A stretch of 41,433 nucleotides of DNA from positions 1 to 41,433 of the forward strand of contig CALLLP010000045.1 of assembly GCA_938008165.1 (NCBI GenBank), written 5' to 3'. The position numbers and the translations under genes were made by a program. Positions 15,142 to 23,471 of this stretch are shown piece after piece (position 1 is the stretch's first letter; every line of letters begins with the position of its first letter). Below the pieces are notes generated by a model that worked only from the letters and a program-made list of their open reading frames with translations, was not told the origin of the DNA and did not search any database. Source of the stretch: an uncultured Neomegalonema sp. GTDB taxonomy: Bacteria > Pseudomonadota > Alphaproteobacteria > Rhodobacterales > Rhodobacteraceae.

Positions 15142-16560
15142 TCATCCAAATTTGGCGAGAAAGCGAACGATGCTTCTTGTGCGATCACTGAACAATTTCG
15201 GCGTATAATATTGCCCGGCAGCGCGCTTTGCCGCCTCGCCCATCGTCGGGTATGGCGCCACATAGGCGGCGATCGCACCGATCTTGTGCTTGTTGGCGAC
15301 GGCATAGGCGAAGATCTGGATCATCTCGCCCGCATTCTTGCCGACGATGGACGCCCCGGCGATGCGCTGGCCATCGAGCATGACCTTGACCAGACCGCTC
15401 GTCGCGCCCTCTGCCTGTGCCCGGTCGTTTTCCTCCAGCGACCAGCGCAGGATCGTCGCCTTGTCGCCCAGCTTTTCCTTTGCCTGCGCCTCGGTCAGAC
15501 CGACCTGCGCGATTTCGGGATCGACATAGGTGACCCATGGGATATGCGCGGTCGTCGCCTTGGCCCAGAACATCTGGAACAGCGCGTTGCGCACGACGAT
15601 ACCCGCGTGATACCCGGCAACATGGGTGAATTGCAGGCCCCCGGCGACATCGCCGATGGCGAAAACCTTGCGGTTGGTGGTGATCAGCTTGTCATCGACC
15701 TTGATCCCGCGACGGTCGTATTCGATCCCTGCTTTTTCCAGATCGAGACCATCGACATTGGGCTTGCGCCCCACGGCCATCAGCAGATGCGTGCCCTCGA
15801 CCACTTCGCCACCCTTCAGGTGGACGCGTACCCCGGCCCCGGCCTTCTCGACCCGCTCGGCCAGCGCATCCTCGCGGATATCGATGCCCTCGGCGCGCAG
15901 ATTCTTCAGCGCGACGGCGGTGATTTCCGGGTCATCCTTGGCCAGCGCCTTCGCACCCTCCAGAACCGTGACCTGCGCCCCGAGACGGCGATGCGCCTGC
16001 GCCATCTCCATCCCGATGGGGCCTCCGCCGATAACAATCAGATGGCCGGGCAATTCGGTATTGTCGAAAATCTTTTCGTTGGTGAAATACGGCGTGTCTT
16101 CCAGCCCCGGAATCGGCGGCACGAACGGGGATGATCCGGTGGAGATAACCACGCGCCGGGCGGTGATCGTCTTGCCCCCCGCCACGACGGTTCGCGGGCC
16201 TGTAAAGCGCGCACCGTCCTGAATGACGGTACAGCCCAGCCCCTCGAATCGCTCGACGCTGTCATGCGGCTCGATCGTCGCGATGACACCTTTCACATGC
16301 GCATTCACGGCGGCGAAATCGACCTGCGGTTCATGGGCGGCAACGCCAAAGGCTTCGCCGGTCCGGTGCGCATGGGCATGCTTGCCCGCCGCCAACAGCG
16401 CCTTGGAAGGCACACAGCCGTAGTTGAGGCAATCGCCGCCCATCTTGTGCTTTTCGATCAGCACGACAGAGGCTCCCATCTGCACGGCCCCGGCGGCGAC
16501 GGACAATCCGCCCGAACCGGCACCGATGATGCACAGGTCAACATTCAGCGTATCAGACAT
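15142..16560 (-). CDS. Mercuric-reductase/dihydrolipoamide-dehydrogenase-like flavin disulfide reductase
   Basis: This 472-residue class I pyridine-nucleotide disulfide oxidoreductase has FAD-binding IIGAGSGG (near residue 11), redox-active cysteines in GGDCLNYGCVPSK (near 42), NAD(P)-binding VIGGGPIGMEMA (near 173) and FAIGDVAGGLQF (near 303). In true lipoamide dehydrogenase the C-terminal HPT motif supplies a catalytic His; here the equivalent is YPTMGEAAKRAAG, with Tyr as in MerA. The HMA domain and terminal vicinal Cys pair of MerA are missing. It is therefore a MerA-like enzyme of unknown disulfide substrate rather than an Lpd subunit of a dehydrogenase complex. It overlaps the TVP38-like gene by 1 nt (TGATG), so the two are coupled. 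Confidence 0.88.
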   Translation of the reverse strand: MSDTLNVDLCIIGAGSGGLSVAAGAVQMGASVVLIEKHKMGGDCLNYGCVPSKALLAAGKHAHAHRTGEAFGVAAHEPQVDFAAVNAHVKGVIATIEPHDSVERFEGLGCTVIQDGARFTGPRTVVAGGKTITARRVVISTGSSPFVPPIPGLEDTPYFTNEKIFDNTELPGHLIVIGGGPIGMEMAQAHRRLGAQVTVLEGAKALAKDDPEITAVALKNLRAEGIDIREDALAERVEKAGAGVRVHLKGGEVVEGTHLLMAVGRKPNVDGLDLEKAGIEYDRRGIKVDDKLITTNRKVFAIGDVAGGLQFTHVAGYHAGIVVRNALFQMFWAKATTAHIPWVTYVDPEIAQVGLTEAQAKEKLGDKATILRWSLEENDRAQAEGATSGLVKVMLDGQRIAGASIVGKNAGEMIQIFAYAVANKHKIGAIAAYVAPYPTMGEAAKRAAGQYYTPKLFSDRTRSIVRFLAKFG

Positions 16561-17306
16561 CAGGAGTTCTCCTCAGTGCCGGGAACCGGCTTGCCGCGCA
16601 CGGCCTTGATGATGATCGGCAGCAGCGCGAGGGCGATCAGACCCACAAAAGGCCCCCAGATCTTAGGATCGGAAAAGACATTGATGCTCAGATCGCCACC
16701 CGATGCCAGAATCTCGCCCATGCCCGTACCGACCGAGGTATAGACCGCCGAACCCGGCGCAATCCCCATAAACGTCGTCCAGACATAAGTGAACAGCTTC
16801 ACGCCGAAGAAGGCAGGCAGCAGATTCGCGATGAAGAACGGCACCGCAGGCACGAGGCGCAGCAGGAACAGGAAGCTCAATTCGTTTTCCTGAAAACCCT
16901 TCTCGAATTTGCCCATCCAAGGGCCTGCGCGTTCCTTGAGAGTCGCGCCAAGACTGGTACGGGCGGCGACGAAGATGCAGGCGGCGCCGATGGTGGCGGC
17001 GGTCACGGTAAAGATCGTGCCGGGCACCAGACCGAACAAAAAGCCCCCCGTCAGCGTCATGATCAGCGCCCCCGGCAGCGAGAACGCCACCACGGCAACA
17101 TAGATCGCCATATAGGTCAGCACGGCAACGGGGTAATTGGCATCGCGCCACGCCAGCAGCGCCTCGCGGTTTTCACGCAATGCCTCGAAGCTGAGATAAT
17201 CTCCAAAGAACCATGTTCCGCCCACAGCGCCAAGCGCGATAACCCCCAGGGGCAACCACCGTTTCCAAGTACCACCCTGTGCCGTTGGCATCTCATCGCG
17301 TGTCAT
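16560..17306 (-). CDS. TVP38/TMEM64 (DedA-like) family membrane protein
   Basis: The 248-residue inner-membrane protein has about five hydrophobic stretches and the family's central blocks: FSLPGALIMTLTGGFLFGLVPGT (near residue 75) and FLLRLVPAVPFFIANLLPAFFGV (near 140), separated by a KFEKGFQENE linker. Relatives of the DedA/VTT group are linked to lipid scrambling or membrane homeostasis. An upstream in-frame ATG exists, but ATG 17306 is preferred because GAGGA lies 9 nt before it; ATG 17315 is too close to the same GAGGA. The stop overlaps the flavoprotein start. TVP38-like genes are often found beside MerA-like reductases, so the pair probably works together in thiol, metal or redox stress (inference). 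Confidence 0.92.
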   Translation of the reverse strand: MTRDEMPTAQGGTWKRWLPLGVIALGAVGGTWFFGDYLSFEALRENREALLAWRDANYPVAVLTYMAIYVAVVAFSLPGALIMTLTGGFLFGLVPGTIFTVTAATIGAACIFVAARTSLGATLKERAGPWMGKFEKGFQENELSFLFLLRLVPAVPFFIANLLPAFFGVKLFTYVWTTFMGIAPGSAVYTSVGTGMGEILASGGDLSINVFSDPKIWGPFVGLIALALLPIIIKAVRGKPVPGTEENS

Positions 17307-17439
17307 ATCGGCCATTCCTCTACATCCTTTCGCGCTATTCTGACTGGACAGCCCTTCGTGTCCGTTCGCATAACGCATGAAAAGGGGCATCAGGTTAGTG
17401 TTTCAGGGGTCGATCACATCGGATTGAGCGGGTGTGACG

Positions 17440-17469
17440 ATTATGTAGGAAACTGTAACATTGTGTCGA
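17440..17469 (-). promoter_or_regulatory. Candidate promoter for the TVP38/flavoprotein unit
   Basis: On the reverse strand, TCGACA (17464-17469) and CATAAT (17440-17445) are 18 nt apart, 134 nt before the preferred start. Each hexamer differs from consensus by one base. Nothing else is recognised in the 332-nt divergent gap toward mutS, which also contains a short GATGCTC tandem near 17,492. Confidence 0.35.
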
Positions 17470-17638
17470 TAGGTTCAGGGACCGGATTGCGGGATGCTCG
17501 ATGCTCGATTTTCGGGGGCTGATTGGCGGGGTGGGGCGTTTGCGCGCGGCCATGTCTTGAGGCAAGGTATTTTAAAACCCGTTAAACCGCGCATGATCCC
17601 CCTTTCCCCGACCCGCTCGTCACCGTAACGTCGCGCGC

Positions 17639-20293
17639 ATGAGCGCCCCTGCGATCCCCCCCGGCACGACCCCGTCGATGCGCCAGTATTTCGAAATCAA
17701 AGCAGATCATCCCGATGCGCTGCTGTTCTTTCGCATGGGCGATTTCTACGAATTGTTCTTTGAGGATGCGGTCACGGCATCGGCGGCCCTCGACATCGCC
17801 CTGACCAAACGCGGCAAGCATCTGGATGAACCGATCCCCATGTGCGGCGTGCCGGTGCATTCGGCAGAGGGATATCTGGCGCGCCTGACGAAAACGGGCC
17901 TGTCCATCGCGATCTGCGAACAGATGGAAAAACCAGAGGAAGCGAAGAAGCGCGGGTCAAAATCGGTGGTGCGGCGGGCGGTGGTGCGGCTGGTGACGCC
18001 CGGCACGCTGACCGAAGAGGCCCTGCTCGATGCCCGCCTGGCCAATCACCTCGTTGCCTATGCAGAGCTGAGGGGCGAAGCGGCGCTGGCGCGGGTGGAT
18101 ATTTCAACCGGCGAGCTGGCCGTGGCCGCCGTCGCACCGGGGGCGCTCGGCACCGATCTGGCACGGTTATCGCCCTCCGAAATTCTCGTATCGGACAGGG
18201 CATACGAAGCATGGATCGGCGGCGATGGCGACACCCTCGCCCTGCTGGAAAGCGCCGCACGGGTCACGCCGCTGGGCACCGCCAGCTTTGATTCGGCCTC
18301 GGCGGAAAAACGCCTGCGCGCTCTCTATAAGGTCACATCGCTGGACGGTTTCGGCGTCTTCAGCCGGGCGCAGTTCTCGGCATTGGGGGCGCTGGTCGAT
18401 TATATCGCGATCACGCAAAAGGGAGCGTTGCCCCATCTGCGCCCCCCCCGCACCGAAGCGGCGGGCAGTGTCATGCGAATCGATGCGGCCACCCGGCGCA
18501 ATCTCGAATTGGTCGAAGGCATGGGCGGCGGACGGGCCGGTTCCCTGCTCGCCACCATCGATCGCACGGTCACGGGGGGCGGGGCACGCCTGCTGGCCGA
18601 ACGCCTCGCCTCGCCCCTGACCGACCCCGCACGCATCGCCCGGCGGCTGGATACGGTGGCCCTGTTCCGGGACGATGCCGCCCTGACCGAAGACCTGCGC
18701 GCGATGCTCAAGGCCGCGCCCGATATCGCCCGCGCCCTCTCGCGCCTGTCGCTGAACCGGGGCGGGCCACGGGATCTGGCGGCCCTGCGCGATGGGCTGG
18801 ATGCGGCGACGGCCATCGCGATTCGGCTGGAGGCCCTGCACGACCCCCCCGCGCAGATTACGCAGGCCGAAACGATGCTGACCGGGCATGACGCCCTCGT
18901 CGATACCCTGCGCGGTGCCCTCGTCGCCGAACCGCCCCCCCTGACCCGCGACGGGAATTTCATCGCCGAGAACTGGGACAAGGGCCTCGATGCGACCCGC
19001 AGCCTGCGCGATGACAGCCGCCTTGTCATCCGCGATCTCGAAACACGGCTGAAGCGCGAAACCGGCATCGCGGCTCTGAAGGTCAAGTATAACGGCGTTT
19101 TGGGTTATTTCATCGAAGTGCCTGCCGCCCATGGCGAGGCGATGACAAAAGATGCCGCCTTCATCCACCGGCAGACCATGGCCAATGCCATGCGCTTCAC
19201 CACGCCCGAACTCGCCGATCTCGACACCCGCATCGCCCAAGCCGCCGCTCAGGCCCAAGAGCGCGAGCTCGCCATTTTCGAGGATCTGCGCGCGCGGGTG
19301 CTGGATCGGGCCGAGGCGATCTCTGGCACCGCGCAGGCCCTAGCGGTGCTGGACGCGTCGGCAGCATTGGCCGATCTGGCGGCGGCGGGGGGATGGGTGC
19401 GGCCCCGCGTGGATGAAAGCGACGCGTTCCATATCGAGGCGGGGCGCCATCCGGTGGTGGAGGCGGCCCTGACCCGCGACGCGGAAAGTTTCGTCGCCAA
19501 TGACTGCGATCTCGGCGCGGATCGCCTCTGGATGCTGACCGGGCCGAACATGGCCGGGAAATCGACCTTTCTGCGCCAGAATGCGCTGATAACCGTGCTG
19601 GCACAGGCGGGGGGATTCGTGCCCGCCAAAGCGGCGCATATCGGCGTGGTCGATGCGCTGTTCAGCCGGGTCGGCGCCTCGGACGATCTGGCGCGGGGGC
19701 GCTCGACCTTCATGGTCGAGATGGTCGAGACGGCGACGATCCTTAACCAATCCACCGCCCGCTCTCTGGTCATTCTGGACGAGATCGGGCGCGGCACGGC
19801 CACCTTTGACGGGCTGTCGATCGCCTGGGCGGTGCTGGAGCATCTGCATGATGTCAATGGCTGCCGGGGTCTCTTTGCCACCCATTACCATGAGCTGACC
19901 GAACTGGCCGCGCGGCTGGATCATGCCCGCAACGCCGCCATGAAAGTCGCCGAATGGGAGGGCGATATCGTCTTTCTGCACGAGGTGGAGCCGGGCGCGG
20001 CCACCCGGTCCTATGGCGTGCAGGTCGCGCGCAAGGCAGGGCTGCCCCCGGCGGTGATCGAGCGCGCACGCGATGTGCTGGGGCGACTGGAAAAAGGCGA
20101 TGCCAAGGGCGGCGAGGCCCGCATTCGCGCCATCGTGGACGATCTGCCCCTCTTTGCCGCGATCGTGCCGGAGCCAACCGAAACCGCACCCTCCGAACTG
20201 ATGCAGGCCATCGAAGCACTGGACCCCGACGCCCTCAGCCCCCGCGAAGCGCATGAGGCGCTCTATCGGTTGAAGGGATTGGCCGAGACCTGA
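17639..20293 (+). CDS. mutS: DNA mismatch repair protein MutS
   Basis: This 884-residue MutS recognises mispaired and unpaired bases and licenses MutL. The N-terminal domain contains the mismatch-reading FYE element in FFRMGDFYELFFEDA (residues 30-44). The ATPase has Walker A GPNMAGKST (near 635), FMVEMVE (near 690), Walker B/signature VILDEIGRGTATFDG (near 711) and ATHYHELTELAARL (near 746). The length and domain order are normal. The ATG at 17639 has no strong Shine-Dalgarno sequence, but the protein starts exactly where relatives do. It is transcribed alone and converges with rsmI. Confidence 0.98.
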   Translation: MSAPAIPPGTTPSMRQYFEIKADHPDALLFFRMGDFYELFFEDAVTASAALDIALTKRGKHLDEPIPMCGVPVHSAEGYLARLTKTGLSIAICEQMEKPEEAKKRGSKSVVRRAVVRLVTPGTLTEEALLDARLANHLVAYAELRGEAALARVDISTGELAVAAVAPGALGTDLARLSPSEILVSDRAYEAWIGGDGDTLALLESAARVTPLGTASFDSASAEKRLRALYKVTSLDGFGVFSRAQFSALGALVDYIAITQKGALPHLRPPRTEAAGSVMRIDAATRRNLELVEGMGGGRAGSLLATIDRTVTGGGARLLAERLASPLTDPARIARRLDTVALFRDDAALTEDLRAMLKAAPDIARALSRLSLNRGGPRDLAALRDGLDAATAIAIRLEALHDPPAQITQAETMLTGHDALVDTLRGALVAEPPPLTRDGNFIAENWDKGLDATRSLRDDSRLVIRDLETRLKRETGIAALKVKYNGVLGYFIEVPAAHGEAMTKDAAFIHRQTMANAMRFTTPELADLDTRIAQAAAQAQERELAIFEDLRARVLDRAEAISGTAQALAVLDASAALADLAAAGGWVRPRVDESDAFHIEAGRHPVVEAALTRDAESFVANDCDLGADRLWMLTGPNMAGKSTFLRQNALITVLAQAGGFVPAKAAHIGVVDALFSRVGASDDLARGRSTFMVEMVETATILNQSTARSLVILDEIGRGTATFDGLSIAWAVLEHLHDVNGCRGLFATHYHELTELAARLDHARNAAMKVAEWEGDIVFLHEVEPGAATRSYGVQVARKAGLPPAVIERARDVLGRLEKGDAKGGEARIRAIVDDLPLFAAIVPEPTETAPSELMQAIEALDPDALSPREAHEALYRLKGLAET

Positions 20294-20316
20294 CCCTGTT
20301 TCCTGCTCCGGGCAGG

Positions 20317-20337
20317 GATGCGGGGCCGGGGCGCATC
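20317..20337. terminator. Hairpin between convergent mutS and rsmI
   Basis: GATGCG (20317-20322) pairs with CGCATC (20332-20337) around a G-rich loop, next to a smaller CCTGC/GCAGG stem (20302-20316). It fills the 42-nt gap between the two stop codons. No T-run is present, so intrinsic termination would be weak. Confidence 0.35.
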
Positions 20338-21190
20338 ACCTTTGCCGCAGAGCGAGCGCCCGTTCATAGACCTCGCGGCGGGGCATACCCAATTCGGTGG
20401 AGACGGCCTTTGCGGCGTCCTTGACCGTCATGGTGGCGAGCGCGTCGGTCAGAGCGGCGTCGAGATCGGCTTCGGTGGCCGGTTCGGCGGGGGGCGGCGG
20501 ACCGATGACGACGACGACCTCGCCTTTCGGCGCACCCTCCTGCGCATAGGTCGCCGCCAATGCATCGAGGGGCGCGCGGCGGACCTCTTCGAACATCTTC
20601 GTCAATTCTCGGGCGACGGCGGCATCGCGAGGGCCGAAGATCTCGGCCATATCGGCAAGGGAGGCCGCAAGGCGCTTGGGTGATTCGTAGAGGATCAGCG
20701 TCGTCGGAATCGCCGCAAATCCGCGCAAAAATCCGCGCCGCGCCTCGCGCTTTGGCGGGGCGAATCCGATAAAGGTGAACCGATCCGAGGGCAAACCCGA
20801 CAGCGTCAGCGCCATGATCGCCGCGCAGGGACCGGGCGTGGCACTCAGCGCGATTCCCTCCCCGATCACGGCCTGCGCCAACCGAAACCCCGGATCGGCA
20901 ACCATCGGCGTCCCCGCATCCGACAAAAAGACGACCCGCCCCCCACCGCGCAGCAGGTCGAGCAGGCGCGGCATCGCGCTGGCAACATTGTGATCATGAT
21001 AGGCGAGCAGGGGCCTTCCGCCGAGCGAGACGCCATGCATATCCATCAAGCGGCGCGCGACGCGGGTATCCTCGCAGGCGATGGCATCGGCATCGCGCAG
21101 GGCATCGAGCGCCCGCAGGGTGATGTCCCCCGCATTGCCAATGGGGGTCGAAATCAGGGTCAAGCCGGGTCGAAGTTGCGATTTTGCCAC
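20336..21190 (-). CDS. rsmI: RsmI, 16S rRNA (cytidine1402-2'-O)-methyltransferase
   Basis: This 284-residue SAM-dependent enzyme of the tetrapyrrole-methylase fold methylates the ribose of C1402 in 16S rRNA. The opening LTLISTPIGNAGDITLRAL (residues 10-28), CEDTRVARRL near 39, FLSDAGTPMVADPG near 88, TPGPCAAIMALTLSGLPSDRF near 118 and YESPKRL near 168 are diagnostic. The C-terminal helical domain (MPRREVYERAL) is present, so the gene is complete. It is divergent from the LppC-type lipoprotein gene with 145 nt between. That arrangement is common, but the YraN and gshB genes that often follow are not here; mutS is convergent instead. Confidence 0.97.
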   Translation of the reverse strand: MAKSQLRPGLTLISTPIGNAGDITLRALDALRDADAIACEDTRVARRLMDMHGVSLGGRPLLAYHDHNVASAMPRLLDLLRGGGRVVFLSDAGTPMVADPGFRLAQAVIGEGIALSATPGPCAAIMALTLSGLPSDRFTFIGFAPPKREARRGFLRGFAAIPTTLILYESPKRLAASLADMAEIFGPRDAAVARELTKMFEEVRRAPLDALAATYAQEGAPKGEVVVVIGPPPPAEPATEADLDAALTDALATMTVKDAAKAVSTELGMPRREVYERALALRQR

Positions 21191-21335
21191 TGGTTTCTCG
21201 CGGTTTACGGGAAAGGCGGGGGCCTTTCGGAAAGATTAACCCTGTCCTAACCCCCGCATCCCCACAAGAGCGTAGACCCCGTACAGGCTTTTCGTGATAC
21301 GGTAGCAGGAATGAATAAACGAGCGGAGGCACGGC

Positions 21336-23471
21336 ATGGACCGTTTTTCTGGATGGACGCGCAGCACGATGGTCGCGGCACTGATGGTGCTGAGCACCGG
21401 GGCCTGTGCACAGCGGGTGCCGCTGCCACCGCAAGCGATCGCACAACCCCCCGCTGCACCCTTGCCCGCTCCGCCACAGCAGGCGCAGGCACTGCCGCAG
21501 CCAAAGGCGCAGGCACCGAAAACGCAGGTCGCACAAGCCGTCGTCCCGCCCGATGCCAAAGCACCCCCCAAGGCCCCTGCGCCGAAAAAGAGCGCCAAGG
21601 CCCCCGAACCCGCTGCGCCGGAAACGAAACCCGCCCCGCCCCCGGTGGCGGAGTCAAAATCCGCTGCGGCCCCGGCGCCTGACACCCCCGATTCCGTAAA
21701 AGCGGCCCCGCCGCCGCCGCCCGCTCCCAAAGTCGCCCTGAAAGAACCGCCGGAACTGGGCGGGGAATACAAGGTGTCGGAAGCCGTCAGCGATGATTAC
21801 GGATCGACGCTCGACAGCAATCCGACACCGGATGCCGCGCTCGACATCGCATCGCTGTTCGATTCCGACGAACCGCCCGCCCCCCCGGCGGCCAAGGCCC
21901 CGCCCGCACCCGAACGGCCCACCCCCCCCGTGGCCGCTGTGCCGGATACAGTGCCCGTGATTCCGGAGCCGGAACCAGAGGCGATCCCCGATGAGCCGGT
22001 CGACGACACCAACCCCGTCACCCTCGCCGCGCTCACCAGCATTTTCGGAGAACGCGAGCCGGAGCCAGCCCCAGAACCCGAACCCGAACCCGCGCGCCTC
22101 CCAGAACCGGCCGCCGAACCGGACCCTGAGCCGATCGTCGAACTGGCCCCCGAACCTGTTTCAGAGCCTGTTACTGAACCTGTTTCTGAGCCTGTCACCG
22201 AAGCGGAACCCGCCCCAGACAGCCCCGCCTTGCGGGCCGCCAATACGCTCGATCCGCCCGCCGATACCGGCGTCGAGGAGGACAATCCCTATCCCGGCGG
22301 TTTCGATGACGGACGCGCTTACGAGACCGCGCAACTCGCGCAGCCGACCTATGGATATACGGCCCCCGCACCGGCCCCCGCGTATAACCCGAACGCGCCG
22401 ATTACCGTGGCCATCCTGACCCCGGATACGGATTCGCGCCCCTCGATCCGCACACTGGCCAAGGGTCTGGCCCAGGCCGCCGCCCTGTCGGCGCGCACGC
22501 TGGGCAATCGTCAGCTTGTGCTGCGCGGATACGATACCGGCGGCACGCCCGAAAAGGCGCAGCTCGCCGCGCAACAGGCCCTGTCGGACGGCGCGCAGCT
22601 CATCATCGGGCCGCTATTCTCGTCCTCGGCGGCGGCGGTCGCGCCGGTCGCACAGAGCGCAGGCGTGCCGATCATCGCCTTCACCACGGATCAAGGCGTC
22701 CTGCGGCGCGGCGTCTACAGCCTCGGCTATCTGCCCGATGCCGAAGTGGACCGCATGCTCTCCTACGCGGCCCAGCGCGGCATCCGCAAGATCGGCCTGC
22801 TTTCGCCCGATACGCCCTATGGCGGGATCGTGTTTCGCACCGTCCAGAATACCGCTGCCAGCTATGGCGTCACTGTCGCGACGGTTCAGCCCATCAGTCC
22901 CAATTTCAACCAAGCCGCCGAAACCGGCCAGCGCTTTGCCGATTTCTACAAGAACGCACCCGACACCCAAGGCGTATTGATCGCAACGAATGGCAAGCCG
23001 TTGCAGGCCATTGGCGCCTATCTCGCCTATAACGACGTGCTGCCCAGCGCGGTGCAGTATATGGGGCTGGGCACGTGGGACGACCCCGAAACCTTCCGCG
23101 AGGCGACCCTGCGCGGCGGCTGGTTCCCCGGCTTGGACCCGGCGCTGAAATCGGAATTCGAAACCCGCTACAGCGGCGCCTATGGCGGCAAACCCCCGGC
23201 CATTGCGGCGCTGGCCTTTGACGGGGTTGCCATCGCGGGCGCCCTGATCCAGCGGGCGCAATCGACCGGGCAACCACCCTTCACACCCCAGATGATCGAG
23301 AACCCGACCGGCTTTCGCGGGATGAGCGGCCTGTTCCGCTTTCTGCCTGATGGACGCAATCAGCGGCTGTTATCGATCCTGAAGGTCGGGCGGCGTCAAT
23401 TCGAGATGCTCGACCCCGCCCCGACCACCTTCGGCCAGCGCCTGACCAGCCTCACCGGGTACAGTCAGTGA
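21336..23471 (+). CDS. LppC/LpoA-type penicillin-binding-protein activator with a very long Pro/Glu-rich linker
   Basis: This 711-residue lipoprotein has a signal peptide ending STGAC (Cys24). About 300 low-complexity residues follow: Pro/Ala/Lys-rich first, with a run of five prolines near residue 129, then acidic PEPEPEPE-like repeats near 245-285. From about residue 351 ([13 protein letters not shown]) comes a periplasmic-binding-type domain with [31 protein letters not shown], as in LppC/LpoA proteins that activate class A PBPs from the outer membrane. The linker is longer than in typical alphaproteobacterial relatives and may span the periplasm. It overlaps glnD by 4 nt (GTGA), making the first gene of an lppC-glnD-murJ unit. 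The N-terminal TPR domain of enterobacterial LpoA is absent. Confidence 0.88.
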   Translation: MDRFSGWTRSTMVAALMVLSTGACAQRVPLPPQAIAQPPAAPLPAPPQQAQALPQPKAQAPKTQVAQAVVPPDAKAPPKAPAPKKSAKAPEPAAPETKPAPPPVAESKSAAAPAPDTPDSVKAAPPPPPAPKVALKEPPELGGEYKVSEAVSDDYGSTLDSNPTPDAALDIASLFDSDEPPAPPAAKAPPAPERPTPPVAAVPDTVPVIPEPEPEAIPDEPVDDTNPVTLAALTSIFGEREPEPAPEPEPEPARLPEPAAEPDPEPIVELAPEPVSEPVTEPVSEPVTEAEPAPDSPALRAANTLDPPADTGVEEDNPYPGGFDDGRAYETAQLAQPTYGYTAPAPAPAYNPNAPITVAILTPDTDSRPSIRTLAKGLAQAAALSARTLGNRQLVLRGYDTGGTPEKAQLAAQQALSDGAQLIIGPLFSSSAAAVAPVAQSAGVPIIAFTTDQGVLRRGVYSLGYLPDAEVDRMLSYAAQRGIRKIGLLSPDTPYGGIVFRTVQNTAASYGVTVATVQPISPNFNQAAETGQRFADFYKNAPDTQGVLIATNGKPLQAIGAYLAYNDVLPSAVQYMGLGTWDDPETFREATLRGGWFPGLDPALKSEFETRYSGAYGGKPPAIAALAFDGVAIAGALIQRAQSTGQPPFTPQMIENPTGFRGMSGLFRFLPDGRNQRLLSILKVGRRQFEMLDPAPTTFGQRLTSLTGYSQ

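Noticed and set aside
15142..16560. Lipoamide dehydrogenase of a 2-oxoacid complex
   Set aside because: The catalytic His motif has Tyr, and no E1/E2 genes are nearby.
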